Assembly: GCF_943193065.1 (NCBI RefSeq)
Contig: NZ_CALPCS010000004.1
Coordinates: forward strand, 88,077 to 152,076
Direction: 5' to 3'
Source: Veillonella agrestimuris
GTDB taxonomy: Bacteria > Bacillota > Negativicutes > Veillonellales > Veillonellaceae
DNA length: 64,000 nt
This document shows, in pieces, positions 59,173 to 64,000 of the stretch (the stretch's first letter is position 1; each line of letters opens with the position of its first letter). Below the pieces are notes generated by a model. That model was not told the origin of the DNA and did not search any database. It worked only from the letters and a program-made list of their open reading frames with translations. The position numbers were made by a program, and so were the translations under genes.

Positions 59173-59973
59173 ATGAGTGCAATTGGTGTAATAGGTGGTA
59201 CTGGTGTGTATGACCCATCTATTTTTGAAAATATTCATGAAGAATCGTTGATGACGCCGTATGGTGAAATTAATTATGTACAAGGTACATATAATGGGAA
59301 AACAGTTATTTTTGTAGCCCGTCATGGCAAAGATCATACGATTCCACCTCATAAGATCAATTATCGTGCCAATATTTGGGGCTTAAAGAAATTAGGCGTT
59401 CGCTTTATCATTTCTACAACTGCTGTAGGTTCTTTAAATGAAAGCTTTCAACCAGGTCATTTTGTATTAACAGATCAGTTCCTCGATTTTACGAAAAACC
59501 GCATCAATACGTTCTATGAAGGTGGCGATCGTCCTGTAGCCCATTTGGATGTAACAAATCCATATTGTCCAGAATTACGCCATATTATTGAAGAAGTTGG
59601 TAAAAAACAAAATCTTAATATTCATAATGGTGGTACTTATGTATGTACAGAAGGTCCTCGTTTTGAAACGCCAGCAGAAATTAAAATGTTCTCCATTCTC
59701 GGTGGCGATACAGTAGGTATGACAAATGTACCAGAAGTGAATTTAGCAAATGAAGCAGAAATGGCCTATACAACGATTTCTATGATTACTAATTACGCAG
59801 CTGGTATCTCAGAAAATGCTTTGACTCATGGTGAAGTAGTAGAGATGATGGGGGAGATGGCAGCGCAATTAAAATTATTGCTCTTAGGTGTCATTGATGC
59901 TATCGATGTAAATGCTGATTATGAAGCACATCATCGTATGTCTGAATATGGAGGATTCTCTTTAGAGCCATAA
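59173..59973 (+). CDS. mtnP: S-methyl-5'-thioadenosine phosphorylase
   Basis: Phosphorolyses MTA to adenine and methylthioribose-1-phosphate. 266 residues of the PNP/MTAP family II: G-V-I-G-G-T-G-V-Y at the start, the phosphate-site R-H-G, H-K-I-N-Y-R-A-N, and TYVCTEGPRFETPAEI. MTAP rather than plain PNP is favoured by the next gene, mtnA, which uses its product. Because an MTA/SAH deaminase lies nearby, the real substrate could be the deaminated 5'-methylthioinosine. AGGAGG before the ATG. Confidence 0.88.
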   Translation: MSAIGVIGGTGVYDPSIFENIHEESLMTPYGEINYVQGTYNGKTVIFVARHGKDHTIPPHKINYRANIWGLKKLGVRFIISTTAVGSLNESFQPGHFVLTDQFLDFTKNRINTFYEGGDRPVAHLDVTNPYCPELRHIIEEVGKKQNLNIHNGGTYVCTEGPRFETPAEIKMFSILGGDTVGMTNVPEVNLANEAEMAYTTISMITNYAAGISENALTHGEVVEMMGEMAAQLKLLLLGVIDAIDVNADYEAHHRMSEYGGFSLEP

Positions 59974-60066
59974 GTAAATGAATGTGTTTAATACAAATCC
60001 TTTCTTTTACTATTGAGTAATAACTATTAATGATCTATTGCTATAATTGATGAAAGGGCATGACCC

Positions 60067-61125
60067 ATGAAGAATATTGAATGGCAGAATGACACGTTAA
60101 TTTTCTTAGATCAAACGAAATTACCTACAGAAACTATCTATATTCATTGCACTGATTGGCGACAAGTGGCGGAGGCTATTAAAATGCTCCGCGTTCGAGG
60201 AGCACCAGCTATTGGCGTAGCTGCGGGGTATGGGCTCATATTAGCAGCTCGCGAAGCAAGTTCTCTTAACATACCGTTTGACGAACAGTTGTCTACATTT
60301 TATGAATTTAGTGAAAGTTTAAAAGAAACCCGCCCTACAGCGATTAATTTAGCTTGGGCTATTGAGCGCGTATTAGATCTTATTAAAGAAAATAACTTTC
60401 ACAATATGGAAGACATCATCAAGGCTATCACAGTGGAAGCTATAGCTATTCATGAAGAAGATATTTCCTTAAATCAAAGGATGGCAAAACATGGAGCCAC
60501 TTTGTTTGATGGACAACAGGGCTTGCGTATCTTAACCCATTGTAATGCAGGGGCACTGGCTACAGGTGGTCTTGGTACGGCATTAGGCGTGATTCGACAA
60601 CTTCACGGCAATGGCCAATTAGCAATGGTATATGCTGATGAAACAAGACCTCTATTGCAAGGTTCCCGCTTAACGGCCTTTGAATTACACCAAGACGGTA
60701 TTCCTGTCACCTTAGAATCAGATAATATGGCTGCTTATGCTATGCAACAAGGATTAATTGATGCCGTTATTGTCGGTGCCGATCGCATCACTACAAAAGG
60801 GGATGTAGCAAATAAAATCGGCACCTATGGACTAGCGGTATTAGCGAAGGCACATAACATTCCTTTCTATGTAGCAGCACCATACAGTACATTTGATTTT
60901 AATTTGGCCGATGGAAAAGATATTCCTATTGAAATGCGTAGCGATGATGAAGTTCTATCATTCCAAGGGGTTCCATCTGCACCAGAAGGGATTCAAGTTT
61001 TAAATCCAGCCTTTGATGTAACACCTCATGAATTAGTAACAGCTATTATTACTGAAAAAGGTGTATTACAACCAGATTACGAAATATCTATTGAAGAGCT
61101 TAAGTGCTCTGTTCTAGAATCATAA
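60067..61125 (+). CDS. mtnA: S-methyl-5-thioribose-1-phosphate isomerase
   Basis: Converts methylthioribose-1-phosphate to the ribulose form. 352 residues with R-G-A-P-A-I-G-V-A-A-G-Y-G, THCNAGALATGG, VYADETRPLLQG, the catalytic Cys/Asp region and VGADRI; this separates it from eIF2B. The rest of the methionine salvage pathway (mtnK, mtnB, mtnD, mtnX) is not in the window, so the pathway may be partial or use another route (for example an aldolase shunt). AAAGGGCATG before the ATG. Confidence 0.93.
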   Translation: MKNIEWQNDTLIFLDQTKLPTETIYIHCTDWRQVAEAIKMLRVRGAPAIGVAAGYGLILAAREASSLNIPFDEQLSTFYEFSESLKETRPTAINLAWAIERVLDLIKENNFHNMEDIIKAITVEAIAIHEEDISLNQRMAKHGATLFDGQQGLRILTHCNAGALATGGLGTALGVIRQLHGNGQLAMVYADETRPLLQGSRLTAFELHQDGIPVTLESDNMAAYAMQQGLIDAVIVGADRITTKGDVANKIGTYGLAVLAKAHNIPFYVAAPYSTFDFNLADGKDIPIEMRSDDEVLSFQGVPSAPEGIQVLNPAFDVTPHELVTAIITEKGVLQPDYEISIEELKCSVLES

Positions 61126-61224
61126 TAGTTATTAGTTATTTAAAGGACTATAGTCTATTTATAGGTGATGAATCTTTTTACAATATATATAAATTGAAAT
61201 AGTACATACGTGTAAGGAGTTATT

Positions 61225-62469
61225 ATGCAATCGTTAATTAGAGATATTAATTTAGCCGCTGAAGGTCGCAAGAAAATTGATTGGGTATCTAATTTTATGC
61301 CTACTCTTAATGACTTAGGGGATCGCTTTGAAAAAGAGCAAACTTTCAAAGGTCAAACCATCGTTGTAAGTGTACACTTAGAAGCGAAAACGGCTTATTT
61401 AGCCACTGTATTACAACGTGGTGGTGCCGATGTTATTGTAACGGGCTCTAATCCACTGTCTACACAAGATGATGTAGCCGCTGGTCTTGTCGATATGGGG
61501 CTTACTGTCTATGCTTGGTATGATTGTACTGACGAAGAATATTTCATGTTCCTTAATAAAGCGTTAGATCACAAGCCGCATATTATTATCGATGACGGTG
61601 GTGACCTTGTGAGCTTGCTCCATACTACACGTACAGATGCGAAAGAACGCCTCATTGGTGGTAGTGAAGAAACAACAACTGGTGTACATCGTTTATATGC
61701 TTTAGAAAATGCTAAACAACTGACATTCCCAATGATTGCTGTTAACGATTCGTACTGCAAATATTTATTTGATAACCGCTATGGTACTGGTCAATCTGTA
61801 TGGGATGGCATTATGCGTACTACGAATTTAACTGTTACTGGTAAAAACGTTGTTGTTGCTGGTTATGGCTGGTGCGGTAAAGGTGTAGCTATGCGTGCTA
61901 AAGGTCTTGGTGCTCACGTTTATGTAACAGAAGTAGATCCTATCAAAGCCGTAGAAGCTGTGTTTGACGGCTTCAAAGTGCTCCCTATGATAGAAGCTGC
62001 CAAAGTAGGAGACATATTCTGTACCGTAACAGGTTGTAACGATGTTATCGTAAAAGAACATTACGAAGTGATGAAAGATAAAGCTATCCTTTGTAATGCA
62101 GGTCATTTCGACTGCGAAGTCAATGTAAAAGATTTAGAATCCCTTGCTATAAGCCATGAACGAGTGCGCCAAAACATCGAAGGTTACACAATGGCTGACG
62201 GTCGTAAACTCTATGTATTAGCAGAAGGCCGTTTAGTCAACCTTGCTGCTGGTGACGGTCACCCTGCAGAAATCATGGACTTATCGTTTGCTATGCAAGC
62301 CTTAGCAGCAGAGCATATTTTACATAATGGCAAGAATATGGAACCAAAAGTATATGTATTGCCACATGAATTAGATGCAGAAATTGCGAAATTAAAATTA
62401 CAATCTATGGGCTATGATTTAGACACATTAACACAAGAGCAAATTGATTATTTAACAAAAGTAAACTAA
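61225..62469 (+). CDS. ahcY: Adenosylhomocysteinase-family protein (SAH or S-inosylhomocysteine hydrolase)
   Basis: NAD-dependent hydrolase that splits S-adenosylhomocysteine into homocysteine and the nucleoside. 414 residues, the short type also seen in Thermotoga and archaea, ending near T-Q-E-Q-I-D-Y-L-T instead of the long-type K-P-D-H-Y-R-Y. The NAD site is G-Y-G-W-C-G-K-G (about 213-220), and the catalytic region has D-D-G-G-D-L and CNAGHFDCEV. The base-contacting motif, usually H-M-T-V-(E/Q)-T-A, here reads H51-L-E-A-K-T-A, with Lys55 in the place of the Glu/Gln that contacts N6 of adenine. The SAH deaminase gene next door makes S-inosylhomocysteine a plausible substrate. AAGGAG before the ATG. 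Confidence 0.9.
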   Translation: MQSLIRDINLAAEGRKKIDWVSNFMPTLNDLGDRFEKEQTFKGQTIVVSVHLEAKTAYLATVLQRGGADVIVTGSNPLSTQDDVAAGLVDMGLTVYAWYDCTDEEYFMFLNKALDHKPHIIIDDGGDLVSLLHTTRTDAKERLIGGSEETTTGVHRLYALENAKQLTFPMIAVNDSYCKYLFDNRYGTGQSVWDGIMRTTNLTVTGKNVVVAGYGWCGKGVAMRAKGLGAHVYVTEVDPIKAVEAVFDGFKVLPMIEAAKVGDIFCTVTGCNDVIVKEHYEVMKDKAILCNAGHFDCEVNVKDLESLAISHERVRQNIEGYTMADGRKLYVLAEGRLVNLAAGDGHPAEIMDLSFAMQALAAEHILHNGKNMEPKVYVLPHELDAEIAKLKLQSMGYDLDTLTQEQIDYLTKVN

Positions 62470-62556
62470 TCTGTACTTAACTTATGGACGTTTATAATTA
62501 ATGTATTTGTTAATAATATAGTATTTATGATTGATAACTAATATAAAGGAGTTATT

Positions 62557-63846
62557 ATGTCTGATCTATTGATTACCCATGTAGATGTACTCACTGCGGA
62601 TGGAATCAAAAAGAATCATGCCATAGCCATTGATAATGGGTATATTACATCTATCCTATCCGTTGAAGAGGCTAGTACGCTCAAATCTTCTGCTAAAGAA
62701 GTCCTTAATGGGAAAGGTCAACTAGCAGCGCCTGGACTTATCAATACGCATACTCATATTGCGATGGGCTTATTCAGAAATTATGCCGATGATTTGGAAT
62801 TAATGGAATGGCTTGAAACAGCTATTTGGCCTACGGAAGCAAAATTAAATGATAACTATGTAAAGTATGGTACGCAATTAGGGATTGCAGAAATGCTGCG
62901 TTCTGGTACGACTACATTTAGTGATATGTATTTCTTTATGAATACAACTGCAGAAGTAGTAAAAGAAACAGGTATTCGCGCTGTATTATCTCGCGGTCTC
63001 GCAGGCGTATCTCCTACAGCAGACCAAGCTTTAGTAGAAAATGCTGATTTATTTCGTACATGGCATGGTTTTGATAATGACCGCATCAAAGTTTTATTAG
63101 GACCTCATGCGCCATATACGTGTCCAGATGCATATTTAGAGAAAGTCATTGCTTTATCTCACGATTTAAATGCAGGCATTCATATGCATTTGTCGGAAAC
63201 AAAAGGGGAAGTAGAGAATGTAGTGAAAGCTACTGGAAAAACGCCAATTGCGCACATGCATGAGTTAGGTTTATTCTGGAATACTACCTTAGCTGCTCAC
63301 TGCGTCCATGTAACCGATGAGGATATGGACATTATGGCAGAACATAATGTAGCCGTAGCACATAATCCGCAGTCTAATTTAAAATTAGCCAGTGGCATTG
63401 CACCTATACCTGAAATGATTTCAAAAGGTATTACTGTTGGGTTAGGCACAGATGGTTCTGCCTCTAATAATAATGCTGATATGTTAGAAGAAGTGCGCCT
63501 TGCAGCGACACTTCACAAAGCTCGCCTCTATGATCCTAAAGCGATTCCTGCTCAAGTGGCATGGAATATGGGGACTGTAGAAGGGGCTAAGGCATTGGGC
63601 TACCATGATTTAGGTATATTAGCAGAAGGGTATCGAGCAGATATCGTTTTATACGATGTATCTGGTATGCATTGGATGCCGCGCTATAACGACTTAGCAG
63701 CTCTTGTATATTCTGCTAATAGTGCCGACGCGAATACGACAATTGTAGCTGGTAAAGTATTAATGAAAGATAGAGAATTACTCACTATCGACGAAGAAAA
63801 ATTGCGTGCAGAAATCAAAAAGGCGGAGCAGTTTTTTGTAAGCTAA
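62557..63846 (+). CDS. mtaD: 5-methylthioadenosine/S-adenosylhomocysteine deaminase
   Basis: Amidohydrolase removing the amino group from MTA and SAH to give 5'-methylthioinosine and S-inosylhomocysteine. 429 residues: N-T-H-T-H (H65, H67), the HMHLSETKGEV segment, HCVHVTDED, and GLGTDGSASNNN. The pattern resembles Thermotoga TM0936 and MtaD rather than guanine deaminase (compare guaD at 18525). Ribosome site AAAGGAG before ATG 62557. The gene follows the SAH hydrolase-like gene by 87 nt, and the pair likely works in sequence. Confidence 0.9.
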   Translation: MSDLLITHVDVLTADGIKKNHAIAIDNGYITSILSVEEASTLKSSAKEVLNGKGQLAAPGLINTHTHIAMGLFRNYADDLELMEWLETAIWPTEAKLNDNYVKYGTQLGIAEMLRSGTTTFSDMYFFMNTTAEVVKETGIRAVLSRGLAGVSPTADQALVENADLFRTWHGFDNDRIKVLLGPHAPYTCPDAYLEKVIALSHDLNAGIHMHLSETKGEVENVVKATGKTPIAHMHELGLFWNTTLAAHCVHVTDEDMDIMAEHNVAVAHNPQSNLKLASGIAPIPEMISKGITVGLGTDGSASNNNADMLEEVRLAATLHKARLYDPKAIPAQVAWNMGTVEGAKALGYHDLGILAEGYRADIVLYDVSGMHWMPRYNDLAALVYSANSADANTTIVAGKVLMKDRELLTIDEEKLRAEIKKAEQFFVS

Positions 63847-63935
63847 TAAGATAATAGGTTAGAATAGTTGCTAATCATTCTGTCATAGAAGTGTAAAGAA
63901 AGATTCAATATAACAAATAAAAAGGTTCTATAATA

Positions 63936-63982
63936 AATGTTGGGGTGTCACCATCAAGGTGGCACAACCAACATTATTTTTT
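63936..63982 (+). terminator. Terminator after mtaD
   Basis: AATGTTGG / CCAACATT stem with an inner TGTCACC/GGTGGCA stem, followed by a run of seven T residues. Confidence 0.88.
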
Positions 63983-64000
63983 TGCAAAAAAAATAAGCAT

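Overview
The window reads as ordinary chromosome of a low-GC anaerobic member of the Negativicutes, most likely Veillonella. It mixes Firmicutes machinery (PolC-type replicase, GatCAB, T-box and purine/FMN riboswitches, RbgA, a rib operon) with diderm features: the tail of an RND efflux pump at the left edge and no Gram-positive surface genes. Species was inferred from gene content and order, not from a marker gene. Almost everything is on the plus strand; only lgt and an M29 aminopeptidase are reversed. No tRNA, rRNA, transposase, integrase or CRISPR array was seen.

Layout: 1-9.0 kb holds an RND pump end, ppaC, pcrA, ligA and gatCAB. 9.0-16.7 kb has a small membrane protein, two radical-SAM genes, then phoH-ybeY-era-CNNM/CBS protein-recO. 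16.6-22.6 kb is a purine module: a guanine-type riboswitch, an NCS2 purine permease, guanine deaminase, a two-gene membrane system (DUF3100-like) and an M20 amidohydrolase. 22.6-25.8 kb is a glycine T-box with glyQS. 25.9-29.1 kb is a decayed island of contact-dependent (CdiA/FhaB-like) toxin C-terminal pieces, each followed by a small immunity-like gene. 29.2-38.7 kb is rplS-rbgA-rnhB-yraN-comM-dprA-topA-trmFO. 38.7-45.7 kb has lgt, a secreted GH18 protein, leuS, comEB and an M29 peptidase. 45.9-54.1 kb has comEA-comEC-holA-polC and an acidic small protein. 54.1-57.9 kb is an FMN-riboswitch rib operon. 58.1-63.9 kb has hslO and an S-adenosylmethionine by-product salvage group: MTA phosphorylase, mtnA, a SAH hydrolase-like enzyme and an MTA/SAH deaminase.

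Most notable points: (1) the purine riboswitch terminator uses the P1/J3-1 strand of the aptamer itself, which predicts a ligand-ON switch in front of a guanine uptake and deamination operon and fits the purine fermentation known for Veillonella; (2) the toxin/immunity graveyard has three related toxin ends and three related small immunity-like genes, two of which (83 and 84 aa) are intact and probably still functional; (3) PolC has lost the exonuclease domain normally inserted in its PHP domain; (4) the SAH hydrolase has an altered base-binding motif and sits beside a SAH deaminase, suggesting a route through S-inosylhomocysteine; (5) ComEC lacks a recognisable metallo-beta-lactamase-like domain; (6) rbgA seems to have a recent nonsense codon cutting a C-terminal tail.
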